A stretch of DNA of 64,000 nt. Origin: Nonomuraea sp. SBT364. GTDB lineage: Bacteria; Actinomycetota; Actinomycetes; Streptosporangiales; Streptosporangiaceae. The position numbers and the translations under genes are program-made. Positions 23,787 to 33,084 of the stretch are shown piece by piece. The stretch lies in the NCBI RefSeq assembly GCF_001083785.1, contig NZ_LAVL01000005.1:96344-160343 (forward strand), in the 5' to 3' direction. Numbering within the stretch: position 1 is the stretch's first letter; each line of letters starts with the position of its first letter. The notes under the pieces were generated by a model that saw nothing but the letters and a program-made list of their open reading frames with translations, made no database searches and was not told the origin of the DNA.

Positions 23787-25010
23787 TTACAGGGTATCCG
23801 CAGGTTGACGCGCCGCGTCGGGTATTGCGGAACGCCGTTTCGGCAGCCACCAGCCCAGCAGCCAGACCAGGGCCAGCGCCCCCAGCCCGAAGCCGTTCTG
23901 CACGATCTTCCCCAGGACCGGGCTGACCACCGGAATCTCGGCGGCCTTCAGCGACACCCCCCACCACGGGACCGGCACCACGTAGTACAGCCACACCCCC
24001 GCCGCCACCCGCAGCCTGACCGGATCGCGCCCGTCGCCCACGATCGCCCCCAGCACCACGACCACCCAGGCCAGATGGTGGATCCAGGCGACCGGCGAGA
24101 GCAGCACCGCCATCAGCCCCACGAGCGCCACCGCGCGCACCCCGTCGCCCGCCCGGTACGCCTCACGAGCCGCGCGGAACCCGTACCACCCGACCACAGC
24201 CACCAGCGCCAGCCAGATCACGGTCGTCAGCGCGTCGGGCATGTAGAGGCGGATCAGCATGCCGCGCATCGACTGGTTGGTGGTGGCGGCGTTGGCGCCC
24301 AGCCGCTCGGAGTCGAGCAGCGCCCCGAACCAGAAGCCCACCGCGTCCTGCGGCACCACCGCGAACGGCAGCAACGTCAGCAGCGCCGTCACGAACGACG
24401 CCATGAACAAGGTCCGCCACTGCCGCGTCACCAGCAGATAGATCAGGAAGACGCCCGGCGTCAGCTTCACCGCCGTGGCCAGCCCGATCAGGAACCCCCT
24501 CGGCCACCACGGCCGCCGCGCCACGCAGTCGGCCAGGCACAGCGCCACCAGCAGGATGTCGACCTGCCCGAACCGCACCTGGTCGCGGATCGGCATCAGG
24601 TACGTGCACGCCACCATCAGGAACGCGAACACCCACGGCGCGTACCTGCCGCCCAGCACCCGCCGGAACGCGAACCCGACGGCCACGGCCAGCGCGACGA
24701 AGATCCCGGCCGTCCACGCCCACTGTGCCGTCTCCCACGACATCGCCGCCAGCCCCGTCGCCAGCATCGCCGCCACCGGCGGATACGTGAAGGGCAGCAA
24801 CTGCGGCGCCGGCGTGAAGTAGTCGTAGACCGGCCGTCCGTCGAGCAGCATCTGCCCGCCGGTACGGTAGACGTCGAGGTCCACGAGGCGCTGGTCGTCC
24901 GGGTTCGTCAGCCACTGCTGCACCAGCGGCGCCACCGCCGCCGCCGCGACCAGCACCGCCACGGCCCATGCCCACCACTGCCGCCGCCACGGCGCCTCGA
25001 CACTCGTCAC
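23787..25010 (-). CDS. GT87-type polyprenol-phosphate-mannose-dependent mannosyltransferase
   Basis: A 407-residue integral membrane protein with about ten TM helices. The first periplasmic loop has VDLDVYRTGGQMLLDGRPVY, where the acidic DLDVYR motif is the catalytic-site signature of GT87/DUF2029 enzymes, and PFTYPPVAAM follows, also diagnostic. Such enzymes add alpha-1,2 mannose (or arabinose) to cell-envelope glycolipids using lipid-linked donors outside the membrane. It ends 2 bases before pheA and starts 60 bases from the divergent phosphatase-like membrane gene. Exact acceptor unknown. Confidence 0.82.
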   Translation of the reverse strand: MTSVEAPWRRQWWAWAVAVLVAAAAVAPLVQQWLTNPDDQRLVDLDVYRTGGQMLLDGRPVYDYFTPAPQLLPFTYPPVAAMLATGLAAMSWETAQWAWTAGIFVALAVAVGFAFRRVLGGRYAPWVFAFLMVACTYLMPIRDQVRFGQVDILLVALCLADCVARRPWWPRGFLIGLATAVKLTPGVFLIYLLVTRQWRTLFMASFVTALLTLLPFAVVPQDAVGFWFGALLDSERLGANAATTNQSMRGMLIRLYMPDALTTVIWLALVAVVGWYGFRAAREAYRAGDGVRAVALVGLMAVLLSPVAWIHHLAWVVVVLGAIVGDGRDPVRLRVAAGVWLYYVVPVPWWGVSLKAAEIPVVSPVLGKIVQNGFGLGALALVWLLGWWLPKRRSAIPDAARQPADTL

Positions 25011-25070
25011 GGTGTGGCACGTTACCGTGGCTGTTGTTCACCGAGCGCGCCAACACCGGGGGTTCCGCAC

Positions 25071-27812
25071 ATGCCGCAAGCCACCTTCAGCGCGCCCCAC
25101 CAGCGCCGGTGCGGCGAGCATCCCGTGCGGTGGAGCTCGGCGCGACGAGTACGGCGACCGGCCCTGCGTGTGCTGGCCGCCCTGCTGCTCACGCTGGTGC
25201 CGGCCGCCTTCCTGACTCTCCCCGCCTCCGCCGCCGCCTCCGCCGCCCAGGGCCGTGTGGCCCTCGTCGGCGTCCCCGGCCTGGAGTGGAGCGACATCGA
25301 CGAGTCCCGCACCCCGAACCTGTGGAAACTCGCCGCCGAGGGCGGCTCGGCCTCCATGTCGACCCGTGCCGTCCCGCCGCCGGACCGCGGCATCACCTGT
25401 CCCGTCGCCGGCTGGCTCACCGTCTCCGCGGGTCAGCGCGCGGGCACGCCCGGCAAGGGCTGCCCGCCCACCCCGATCCCCCGGGCCACGCCGGACGGCG
25501 GCGCCACCGTACCGGGCTGGGCCGGGCTGTCCGCCCACCAGGCCGACACCGGTTACGCCGCCCAGCTGGGCACCCTCGGCCAGAGCATCGCCGAGGCGGG
25601 CGGCCGGACGGCCGCGATCGGCCCCGGAGCTGCGCTCGCCGCCGCCGACAAGTCCGGAAATATCGCCCAATACGCTGAAGCGCCCGAGTCCCTCGCGGAC
25701 CCCTCCGCCTACAACCTGATCGTCCTGGAGGCCCCCGAGCTCGCCGCCGCCTGGGCCCGTCAGCCCCTCGACCAGTACGGCGTCCCCACCTCCATGCCGG
25801 CGGCCACCCGGCGGGCCGCGGCGGCGGAGGCCGACCGGCGGATCGGCGCGTTCCTCGCCACCCTCCCGTCCGGCTTCACCACCCTCGTGGCGGGCATCTC
25901 GGACGTCACCCCCAGCGCCCACCTCCACGTGGCCATCGCCCGCGGCCCCTCGCCCACGGGACAGCCGTACGGGCCCGGCCACCTCACCGCCACCTCCACC
26001 CGGCAGGACGCGCTGGTCACCATCTCCGACCTGACGGCCACCGCCATCCAGCTCACCGGCGCCCAGCCCCCCAGACCGGACTTCGGCCGCCCCTGGCAGC
26101 CGGACGGCGCCGCCGCCACCCCGGCCGACACGGTCGCCGGCCTGGCGGACGCCGACCTGGCCAGCCAGGTCCTCCGCGAGGTCCGCGGCCCCTTCTTCGC
26201 CGTGTTCGTCGCCGTCCAACTCCTCTTCTACGCCTTCGCCGCCCTCGCCCTCCGCCGCCGCCGCACCTCCACCCCCCGCCCGGCACACCCCCAGACCCCA
26301 CCCACCACCGAACAGAACCACCCAACACGAACGGCACAGATCACCGCCCCCGACAGCACGCCGCACCTACCAGAACCCACCTCCGCCGACGGCACAGCCG
26401 CCACCGCGGACACCACCCCCACTGACAACGCGGCGCCCGCCGCAGAACCCGCCCCCACGGGCGGCACGACGCCCGCCGCAGACACCGCCTCTGCGGGCGG
26501 GGCGGGCCTCGCGGCAGGAAGCGGTGCCGCCGACGGTGCGGCGGCTCCCGTACCGGAGGGCCGTCCGGCGCGCACCGAGGGGACCGGCGCGGGCAGCCCC
26601 GCCGTGCCGGACCGCACCACGCATCCGGCGCACGCGGAGGGCACCTCCGGAGGGCACCCGGCTCCCGCCGGCGAGAAGCGGCCGGGCCGGGACGGGCCGG
26701 TGCGGGCGGGGATCGACGTGGCCAGTGCCTCCCGGCTGCTGGTGGCCGTGCAGGTGGTGTCGGTGGTGAGCGGGGCCATCGCCGTGTCCACGTTCCTCGC
26801 GCAACTGGTGCCGTGGTGGAGCCTGCCGGCGCCGATGACCGCGCTGATCGGCACCATCCTGGCCATCGCCGGCCTCGTCACCGTGCTGGCCTTCGCGGGC
26901 CCGTGGCGAGCGCACGTGCTGGGCCCGCTGACCGTGGTCGCGGCCGTGACGTCCGTCGCGATGCTGGTCGACGTGATGACCGGCTCCACCCTCCAGGTGA
27001 ACGCCGTCTCCGGCTACGAGCCCGTGACCGGGGGCCGCTTCTACGGGTTCAGCAACATCGCCTTCGCCATCTACGCCACCGGCACGATCCTCGGCCTGGC
27101 GGGGGTCGCGCAGTGGCTGAGCGGCCGGGGCACGCCGAGGATCGTCGTGATGGCGGTGTGCGCCGCCTATGGGGGGCTGGCGGTGTTCGCCGACGGGTGG
27201 CCGTCGTGGGGAGCCGACTTCGGCGGGGTGCCGGCCTTCGTGGTGGGGCTGGCCGTGTTCGTCATCCTCCTGTCGGGCCGCCGGGTGTCGATCGTGAAGC
27301 TGCTGCTGGTCGGCCTGGCCGGGGCGGTGCTGATCGGCGCGATCGCGGTCTTCGACTGGCTGCGCCCCGACAACCAGCGCACCCATCTGGGCACGTTCGT
27401 CCAGCAGATCATCGACGGCCAGGCGTTGACCGTCGTGGCCCGCAAGTTCGGTGCCATGGTGGGCGTGACCGTCGGGAACTGGTCGCTGACCCTCCTGTCG
27501 CTGGTCGCCCTCGCCTTCCTCTTCCTGGTGCTGAACCGGCCGTCGCGGTGGGGCGCCTCGGCGCTCGGTCAGGCGTACGCGCAGGCGCCCGCGCTGCGTG
27601 CCGGGCTGATCGGCGCGCTCACGTGCGCCCTCATCGGGTTTCTCATGAACGACTCGGGCATCGCCATCCCTGCCATGGCGCTGACCGTGGCGGTGCCGCT
27701 CACGCTCGCGTCGTGCGTAAGGGCCTTGCAGCTCGCCAAGCCCACCACAGCAGGGCCGAGGTCAGCGCCAGCAGCACCCACGGCGTCACCTGACCCCGCA
27801 CGACGGTCCTGA
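25071..27812 (+). CDS. large membrane protein with alkaline-phosphatase-like extracellular domain
   Basis: About 913 residues. A signal anchor (VLAALLLTLVPAAFLTLPAS) precedes a ~300-residue extracellular region starting VALVGVPGLEWSDIDESRTP, which resembles the alkaline-phosphatase/arylsulfatase core entry (VGVPGLxW.D...TPNL). A TM helix near residue 390, a ~150-residue Ala/Pro/Thr-rich cytoplasmic linker, and then about nine TM helices follow. The C-terminus overlaps mptB-like gene by 113 bases tail to tail. The start ATG at 25071 is the first plausible one; weak ribosome site. Likely envelope-related because of its mannosyltransferase neighbours. Confidence 0.7.
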   Translation: MPQATFSAPHQRRCGEHPVRWSSARRVRRPALRVLAALLLTLVPAAFLTLPASAAASAAQGRVALVGVPGLEWSDIDESRTPNLWKLAAEGGSASMSTRAVPPPDRGITCPVAGWLTVSAGQRAGTPGKGCPPTPIPRATPDGGATVPGWAGLSAHQADTGYAAQLGTLGQSIAEAGGRTAAIGPGAALAAADKSGNIAQYAEAPESLADPSAYNLIVLEAPELAAAWARQPLDQYGVPTSMPAATRRAAAAEADRRIGAFLATLPSGFTTLVAGISDVTPSAHLHVAIARGPSPTGQPYGPGHLTATSTRQDALVTISDLTATAIQLTGAQPPRPDFGRPWQPDGAAATPADTVAGLADADLASQVLREVRGPFFAVFVAVQLLFYAFAALALRRRRTSTPRPAHPQTPPTTEQNHPTRTAQITAPDSTPHLPEPTSADGTAATADTTPTDNAAPAAEPAPTGGTTPAADTASAGGAGLAAGSGAADGAAAPVPEGRPARTEGTGAGSPAVPDRTTHPAHAEGTSGGHPAPAGEKRPGRDGPVRAGIDVASASRLLVAVQVVSVVSGAIAVSTFLAQLVPWWSLPAPMTALIGTILAIAGLVTVLAFAGPWRAHVLGPLTVVAAVTSVAMLVDVMTGSTLQVNAVSGYEPVTGGRFYGFSNIAFAIYATGTILGLAGVAQWLSGRGTPRIVVMAVCAAYGGLAVFADGWPSWGADFGGVPAFVVGLAVFVILLSGRRVSIVKLLLVGLAGAVLIGAIAVFDWLRPDNQRTHLGTFVQQIIDGQALTVVARKFGAMVGVTVGNWSLTLLSLVALAFLFLVLNRPSRWGASALGQAYAQAPALRAGLIGALTCALIGFLMNDSGIAIPAMALTVAVPLTLASCVRALQLAKPTTAGPRSAPAAPTASPDPARRS

Positions 27813-29211
27813 GCCAGGCGAGGTCGTCCGGCTGGCCCGCCACCCGGGCCGGCAGATAGGCCAGCGACAGCACGAGCAGGTGGACGACGAGGAACCGGTC
27901 CAGCGTGGACGCGGCGACCAGCCCCAGCAGCCCGAACGCCAGCCCGTCGTACCAGGGCAGCACGTACGGCGAAGCGAACAGGTAGGCCACGACCAGCACC
28001 AGCGCCACCACCACGGCGGACTCCCCCACCAGCTTTCCCTGCCCTTGAGGTGCCCGGTCGGCGGTGAGCCGGAAGAGGGACCACGCGATGAAGGCGAGCA
28101 GCAGCAGCGACCCGATCTGGATCTCGCCCCGGTAGGCGCTGCCGGTGCCGACGATCGACTGCAGCCAGCCCTGGACGAGCTTCCACGGAGAAGCATGGGA
28201 GATCGACTTGCTGGTGCGGGTCACGGGCCCGACCGCCTCGGCGCCGACGAGGACGTAGCCCGCGACCACCACCGCGAGCGCGGCCCCGGCCACCAGCGCC
28301 AGCCGCCCCGGGCGGCGTCGCAGCGCCCAGGCCGGCCCGAGGGCCACCAGCCCGACGTTGACCTTGGCCGCGACCCCCAGCCCCAGCAGCGCACCGCCGG
28401 CCAGGGAACGTCTCGTGGACCCGGACGCCGTGGAGAGCCCGCCCGCCAGGAGGGCGGCCACCACGCAGGCGATGGCCAGCGTGTCGACGTGCATGCCCGC
28501 GACGAGCTGGTGGAGCAGCAGCGGGTTGGCGGTCCACAGCAGCGCGGCCCGGGTGCGTCTGGCCGGGTCGTGCCTGGTGAAACGGTCGATCAGGAGCCCG
28601 GTCGCGACGAAGGCGGCGACGTTGACCAGGGCCAGGACGAAGATCGTGAGGCGCAGGGAGTCACCCCCGACCCAGCCGGCGAGTGCCTGCGCCGCCGTCG
28701 CCACGGGCCCGTAGACGCTGGGCTCCTCCCGCCATGGCTCCTCGACCGCATCGGCGATGGGATCACCGGGCAGATCGGTGGCGCCGTGCGTGTAGGGGCT
28801 CAACCCCAGGGTGAGCATGCGCCCGTAGGCGGCGTAGTTGAGATGGTCACCCGAGCCGGACGGCGGCAGGAACGCCAGCACCCCGGCGGCCAGGCATCCG
28901 AGCACCACGAGGCGGCGGCCGAGGACGCCGGGGGGCGGCAGGGCGGTCAGCCCCGCGAGCAGCCCGGCGGCGCCCAGGGCGAGCGCGGCGGCGGCCATCG
29001 CGATGACCAGGTGCGGGTCGGGCCGGGCGGACAACGAGAACGGCGGGTGCCAGGCCGCGCCGGTCAGCGCGGGGACCATGGCGGACGGGCCGAGGAGACC
29101 GATGGTGATCGTCAGCAGGATCGACGCGACGATCGCCGCCATGGCCAGGCCGGCCACCGGCCCGGCGGCCGGCGCGGCGGCGGTCCCGGCACTCCGGGTC
29201 TCGGAAGTCAC
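27700..29211 (-). CDS. mptB: MptB-like polyprenol-phosphomannose-dependent alpha-1,6-mannosyltransferase
   Basis: About 503 residues, 12-13 TM helices. The first large outer loop has GSGDHLNYAAYGRMLTLGLS and NPYTHG-like PYTHGATDLP, with SVYGPVATAAQALAG, the acidic and aromatic signatures of the MptA/MptB family of GT-C enzymes. In mycobacteria these build the alpha-1,6 mannan backbone of lipomannan. GTG at 29211 is preferred (GGA eight bases upstream); a GTG at 29232 is possible. The 3' end overlaps the convergent membrane gene by 113 bases. Confidence 0.75.
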   Translation of the reverse strand: MTSETRSAGTAAAPAAGPVAGLAMAAIVASILLTITIGLLGPSAMVPALTGAAWHPPFSLSARPDPHLVIAMAAAALALGAAGLLAGLTALPPPGVLGRRLVVLGCLAAGVLAFLPPSGSGDHLNYAAYGRMLTLGLSPYTHGATDLPGDPIADAVEEPWREEPSVYGPVATAAQALAGWVGGDSLRLTIFVLALVNVAAFVATGLLIDRFTRHDPARRTRAALLWTANPLLLHQLVAGMHVDTLAIACVVAALLAGGLSTASGSTRRSLAGGALLGLGVAAKVNVGLVALGPAWALRRRPGRLALVAGAALAVVVAGYVLVGAEAVGPVTRTSKSISHASPWKLVQGWLQSIVGTGSAYRGEIQIGSLLLLAFIAWSLFRLTADRAPQGQGKLVGESAVVVALVLVVAYLFASPYVLPWYDGLAFGLLGLVAASTLDRFLVVHLLVLSLAYLPARVAGQPDDLAWLRTVVRGQVTPWVLLALTSALLWWAWRAARPLRTTRA

Positions 29212-29262
29212 CCGCAAATTCCAGCACACCAACCACGCCGGCCCGGACGCCGATCACCAGCC

Positions 29263-29271
29263 TGTGGATAA
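29263..29271 (-). promoter_or_regulatory. single DnaA-box-like 9-mer
   Basis: The minus strand reads TTATCCACA, an exact match to the classical DnaA box. It is isolated, lying between the mptB-like start and the GT2 stop, so an origin is not implied; it may titrate DnaA or be chance. Confidence 0.3.
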
Positions 29272-29279
29272 CGTGCCGG

Positions 29280-29999
29280 CTAACGCCGCAGCTTGGCGAG
29301 GTTGTCCACGACCACCGGCTCGCGGCCGGCCGGGGCCAGCGCGACGTCCCGCAACTGCCGGGCCCGGTGCAGCTGCGCCCGCCAGTCGGAGCCGGTCGCC
29401 CGGTGGGCCATCTCCACCTCGACCTCGCGGATGCGGAAGCCCTTGCGCAGCAGGTCGATGGTCAGCGCGGTCTCCACGCCGAAGCCGTGCGCCAGCGGGC
29501 GGGCGGCCTCGAAGGCGTCGCGGGTGAGGCAGCGCTGCCCGTTGAGCGGCTGGGTGGCCTGGAAACCGGTCGCGCGGCGGATGCCGTCGCGCGAGACGCG
29601 TACGACGATGCCGTGGCCGGCGAGCTTGACCCGGGTCGCGAAGACCGCGACGGTCATGTCGGCCTCGCCGGTGCGGACCGGCTCGATTAACGGGGCCGCG
29701 GCCCGCGCGGTGCCGGCCAGGTCGGCGTCGAGGAACAGCAGGTGGCGCGGGATCTCACCGTCGAGCAGGCGGACGGCTTCGGCGCCCGACTCCATGGCGG
29801 CGGCCTTGCCGCGGTTGCGGCTGTGCCGCACCACCCTGGCCCCGGCGGCGCGCGCCACCCGGCCCGTCGGGTCGGTCGAGCCGTCGTCGACGACCACGAC
29901 GAGATCGACCCCGGGCAGGGTGAGGGCCGACTCGACGGTGAGGCCGATGCGGTCGGCCTCGTTCTTGGCCGGGATGACCACCGCGGTGTCGGCCGTCAT
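29280..29999 (-). CDS. family 2 glycosyltransferase (GpgS/dolichyl-phosphate-mannose-synthase-like)
   Basis: A 239-residue cytosolic GT-A enzyme without TM segments. AVVIPAKNEADRIGLTVESA starts the nucleotide-binding fold, VVVVDDGSTDPTGRVAR carries the first Asp pair, RGKAAAMESGAEAV is typical of glucosyl-3-phosphoglycerate-synthase-like enzymes, and LLFLDADLAG is the DxD metal site. QATQPLNGQRCLTRDAFE is a conserved acceptor loop. Its ATG overlaps the stop of the STAS gene by 4 bases (29996-29999), an unusual coupling of a sugar transferase to a sigma-factor regulator. Confidence 0.8.
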   Translation of the reverse strand: MTADTAVVIPAKNEADRIGLTVESALTLPGVDLVVVVDDGSTDPTGRVARAAGARVVRHSRNRGKAAAMESGAEAVRLLDGEIPRHLLFLDADLAGTARAAAPLIEPVRTGEADMTVAVFATRVKLAGHGIVVRVSRDGIRRATGFQATQPLNGQRCLTRDAFEAARPLAHGFGVETALTIDLLRKGFRIREVEVEMAHRATGSDWRAQLHRARQLRDVALAPAGREPVVVDNLAKLRR

Positions 30000-30343
30000 G
30001 AGCCCTCGGCGATGAGGAACTCCTGCGGCACCTCGTCATGCACGGTGAAGACCGAGTCGAGCCCGGTGACCTGCAGGATCTTGCGCACGGCGGGGCGCGG
30101 TGCGGCGACGTCGAGCGCGCCGCCCTGCTCCTTCATCCGTTTGAGCGCCGAAAGCAGCACGTTCATCCCCGTGGAGTCACAGAAATCCACGGCGGACATG
30201 TCGATGACCACCCGGCTGGGCCCCTCCTGCAGCAGTCGCGTGAACTCCGACTGCAGGTGAGGTGCCGTATAGAGGTCGATTTCACCGGCGATCACGACGA
30301 GTGCGTGGCCGGCATGTGATCGAGTCGAGACCTTGAGCTCCAC
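29996..30343 (-). CDS. bldG: BldG-like STAS anti-anti-sigma factor
   Basis: A 115-residue anti-sigma antagonist. VVIAGEIDLYTAPHLQSEFT and VVIDMSAVDFCDSTGMNVLL match BldG closely, including the DSTG loop with the phosphorylatable serine; LQVTGLDSVFTVHD is the final helix-strand. In Streptomyces BldG controls development and antibiotic production through partner switching with ApgA/RsbW-like kinases. It starts the two-gene unit with the GT2. The symbol is tentative because paralogues exist and its usual neighbours are absent. Confidence 0.7.
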   Translation of the reverse strand: MELKVSTRSHAGHALVVIAGEIDLYTAPHLQSEFTRLLQEGPSRVVIDMSAVDFCDSTGMNVLLSALKRMKEQGGALDVAAPRPAVRKILQVTGLDSVFTVHDEVPQEFLIAEGS

Positions 30344-30617
30344 ATGGGCAGGCTAGCGGCGCGAGCGCCCCGGGTCACGTTGTCACGCCGATAGGGCGAC
30401 GACCGGTATGGAGCGACGCCGGGAAACGACGGGTTCTTGGCCGAGGCTCGCGAGAGACTTTGTCCGCGCGCCGAGCGGGTCGGACGAGAGTCGCCGTTTG
30501 GGCTTCACGGCGACGGAGAGTACGCGAAACTTGACGGTGCGAAACCTTGGGGACCGGTGACGGCCCCACATCACTCAGGAGGAGGGGCTGGGCTGGAACC
30601 CGCGGGCCCGATCGTCC
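30344..30617. other. 274-bp divergent intergenic region
   Basis: It holds the promoter of the BldG-like gene and of the plus-strand hypothetical gene. GGAGGAGGGG at about 30580-30589 resembles a ribosome-binding site but is 28 bases before the ATG. No repeat or RNA gene was recognised. Confidence 0.4.
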
Positions 30618-31019
30618 ATGAACACAGACCGACTCGAAGATCCGCAGCGTCAGAGGCTCCGCGAACACCTGGAGGCCATCCTCATCCGCTCCGAGAAGGC
30701 CACTTCGTGGCATGACGAGGCCGCGCGGCTGCGCGGCCTGGTCAACCATGAGGGGTACGTGCCCGTCCGCACCCGGCTGGCGGGCGTGGACCTCGACTTC
30801 CTGGCGGGCGCCCGGGAGGACCTGCTCAGGTTCTCCGAGCTGGGGCTCCGGCTGCTCGACCTGCACCAGCCACGTGACGCCGGCGGCATCACCAGCGACG
30901 CCGCGCATCCGATCCTGCGGTGCCGGAGCTGCATGTGGCGCTGGCCCTGCCCGACCTTCCGCGCGATATCCGACTCCTTCAGCGCGTCTCCGGAGACCGT
31001 CCTCCCGGAGTCGGCCTGA
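30618..31019 (+). CDS. conserved actinobacterial hypothetical protein with C-x2-C-x-WPCPT motif
   Basis: A 133-residue soluble protein. Helical N-terminal part ([20 protein letters not shown] to [20 protein letters not shown]) and a C-terminal [20 protein letters not shown] motif. Many small actinobacterial proteins end with a WPCPT-type sequence; function is unknown. Three cysteines suggest metal or redox sensitivity. The start is weakly supported because the purine-rich signal is distant. It overlaps the convergent histidine kinase by 41 bases. Confidence 0.6.
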   Translation: MNTDRLEDPQRQRLREHLEAILIRSEKATSWHDEAARLRGLVNHEGYVPVRTRLAGVDLDFLAGAREDLLRFSELGLRLLDLHQPRDAGGITSDAAHPILRCRSCMWRWPCPTFRAISDSFSASPETVLPESA

Positions 31020-32130
31020 CGGCGCCGAGAGCGGGTCCTCCCCCCTCCACCGGGAGCCGGATCTCGAACCGGCACCCCGCGCCCTCGTTGACGACCCCGA
31101 TCGCCCCGTCGTGCGCCTCGACGATGCCCTGGGCGATGGCCAGCCCGAGGCCCGCCCCGCCGTCCGCCGCCGGCGTCCGCGCCGCCTCGCCCCTGAACGC
31201 CACGTCGAAGACCCGCGGCAGATCCTCCTCGGGGATGCCGCCACAGCAGTCGGAGACCGACAGGCACGCCATGTCGTCGTCGAGCCGGGCGCGCAGCACC
31301 ACGCTCCGGTCCGGCGGCGTGTGCCTGATCGCGTTCACCACGAGGTTGAGCAGCGCCCGGCCCAGGGCTCCGGCGTCCGCCGTCACCGGCGGCACCGGCT
31401 CCGCCTCCGCCGTCAGCCGCACGCCTTTTGCCCTGGCCAGCGGCTCGGCGCCGGCCAGGGTGTCGGCGACCAGGTCCGCCAGCCCGATCCTGGCCCGCGA
31501 GAGCCGCAACGCCCCGGCGTGGATCCTGGACAGCTCGAACAGGTCGTCCACCATGGCCGACAGCCGTTCCACCTCCAGCTTGATCTGGGCGTGGTAGCGG
31601 CCGACCGTCTCGCGGTCGGACACCACCCCGTCCTCCAGCGCCTCGGCCATGGCGCGCATCCCGGCCAGCGGCGTGCGCAGGTCGTGGCTGACCCAGGCGA
31701 CGAGCTCGCGCCGGGCTCCCTCAAGGGCGCGTTCGCGCGCGTACGCCTCCTCCAGGGTGCCGGCGATCGTCTGGAGCTCGGCCGGCAGCCCCTGCGGCGC
31801 GCTGAACGGCACCTCGCGGACGGCGGCGACGAGCCGCCTGCTCTCCCCCACCACCCGCCTGGCCAGCACGAACGCCACCCCGAGCCCCACCAGGCCGCCC
31901 ACCGCCACGACGCTGAGCACGATGTCGCGCGCGGGGCCGTCGATGATCATGCGCATGGTGATCGCCACCACGCCGGCCAGGGTCGCCACGACCGCGACCA
32001 CCACCACGACCGCCAGCATCACGCCGATCGAGCGGGTCCGCAGCCGCCCCATCACCGCCACGCCCAGCCCGGCCACCAGCAGGCCGAGCCCGGCCGTGAC
32101 CGCGACGATCATGCCCAGGTCGCCGGTCAC
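30979..32130 (-). CDS. sensor histidine kinase (OmpR-type system)
   Basis: A 383-residue kinase. Three to four TM helices at the N-terminus (about 5-100) leave almost no extracellular sensor loop; a short HAMP-like linker follows. HisKA motif [20 protein letters not shown] has the phospho-accepting His near residue 170; the N box is [15 protein letters not shown], and the G boxes are [18 protein letters not shown] and [10 protein letters not shown]. Note DCCGGI in place of the usual D-x-G-x-G-I, a possible alteration of the first G box. GTG at 32130 overlaps the regulator's TGA by 4 bases (GTGA). Confidence 0.85.
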   Translation of the reverse strand: MTGDLGMIVAVTAGLGLLVAGLGVAVMGRLRTRSIGVMLAVVVVVAVVATLAGVVAITMRMIIDGPARDIVLSVVAVGGLVGLGVAFVLARRVVGESRRLVAAVREVPFSAPQGLPAELQTIAGTLEEAYARERALEGARRELVAWVSHDLRTPLAGMRAMAEALEDGVVSDRETVGRYHAQIKLEVERLSAMVDDLFELSRIHAGALRLSRARIGLADLVADTLAGAEPLARAKGVRLTAEAEPVPPVTADAGALGRALLNLVVNAIRHTPPDRSVVLRARLDDDMACLSVSDCCGGIPEEDLPRVFDVAFRGEAARTPAADGGAGLGLAIAQGIVEAHDGAIGVVNEGAGCRFEIRLPVEGGGPALGAVRPTPGGRSPETR

Positions 32131-32816
32131 GACAGCGGCTCGTAGCGGTATCCGACCCCCCACACCGTGACGATCCTGCGCGGCTCGGTCGGGTCGGGCT
32201 CGATCTTCTCCCGCAGCCGTCTGACGTGCACGGTCACGGTGGAGGAGTCGCCGAACGACCATCCCCACACCTGGTCGAGCAACGCCGAGCGGCTGAACGC
32301 CTGGCGGGGGTTGCGCATCAGGTAGGCGAGCAGGTCGAACTCGCGGGCGGTCAGCATCACCTCCGCGCCGCCGAGCCGTACCTCGTGCGCGCCCACGTCC
32401 ACCACCAGGTCGCCGTCGCGCAGCACGCCGGTGCCGCCGGTGACGGCGGCGCCGCGGGCGCGGCGCAGCACCGACTGGACGCGCAGCGCCAGCTCGCGCG
32501 GGCTGAACGGCTTGGTCACGTAGTCGTCGGCACCGGTCTCCAGGCCGGCCACGCGGTCGATCTCCTCGCCGAGCGCGGTGAGCATGATCACCGGCACCGG
32601 CCAGCGTTCCCTGAGCTTCCGGCACACCTGGAGCCCGTCGAGCTTGGGCAGCATCAGGTCGAGCACCATCAGGTCCGGCGGCCTGGCCAGCGCCCGGCGC
32701 AGCGCCTCGGCGCCGTCGCCGACGCACTCGACCTCGTGCCCGTCGCGCTCCAGGTAGCGCGCGACCACCTCGGACACGGTCGGATCGTCCTCGACCACCA
32801 GGATGCGGGTGCTCAC
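32127..32816 (-). CDS. OmpR/PhoB-family response regulator
   Basis: About 229 residues. Receiver domain: acidic pair in [20 protein letters not shown], phospho-acceptor Asp in [15 protein letters not shown], Lys in [17 protein letters not shown]-terminal winged helix: [20 protein letters not shown] with [17 protein letters not shown] and [10 protein letters not shown]. The GTG at 32816 fits [12 protein letters not shown]; an upstream in-frame start at 32840 is possible. It is translationally coupled to the downstream kinase. Confidence 0.88.
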   Translation of the reverse strand: MSTRILVVEDDPTVSEVVARYLERDGHEVECVGDGAEALRRALARPPDLMVLDLMLPKLDGLQVCRKLRERWPVPVIMLTALGEEIDRVAGLETGADDYVTKPFSPRELALRVQSVLRRARGAAVTGGTGVLRDGDLVVDVGAHEVRLGGAEVMLTAREFDLLAYLMRNPRQAFSRSALLDQVWGWSFGDSSTVTVHVRRLREKIEPDPTEPRRIVTVWGVGYRYEPLS

Positions 32817-32910
32817 CTCTGCACGGTACGGCGCGGGCACGGCCGGGCGGCACCCGCGTCATCGGTTCGTAAGGGTCGCAGATCGTCCCGGCAGGACGTA
32901 CGGTGGCCTC

Positions 32911-33084
32911 ATGGGTCGAGTAATCATGCTCGTGCTGGGCGCTCTGCTGGCGCTCTTCGTGTTGTTCACCTTCATCATCCCGATGGTTCTCGGGCTGCTG
33001 AAGATCGCTCTCATCATCGGGGTCGTGGCCCTGCTGGTGTTCATCGTGGTCACGATGGTCGGTAAGTCGTCGTCGACACGGTGA
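32911..33084 (+). CDS. very small hydrophobic membrane protein
   Basis: 57 residues, nearly all hydrophobic: one or two TM helices spanning about 4-27 and 30-50 ([20 protein letters not shown]). No recognised domain. Its stop overlaps the next start by GTGA (33081-33084), coupling it to the DUF6412-like protein and YidC-like insertase. It could be a small subunit or substrate of that insertase; this is inference from position. Confidence 0.6.
   Translation: MGRVIMLVLGALLALFVLFTFIIPMVLGLLKIALIIGVVALLVFIVVTMVGKSSSTR

Noticed and set aside
23805..25070. Upstream extension of the large plus-strand membrane protein frame
   Set aside because: The extension is Arg/His/Gln-rich shadow of the GT87 gene; hydrophobic signal sequence starts only after 25071.
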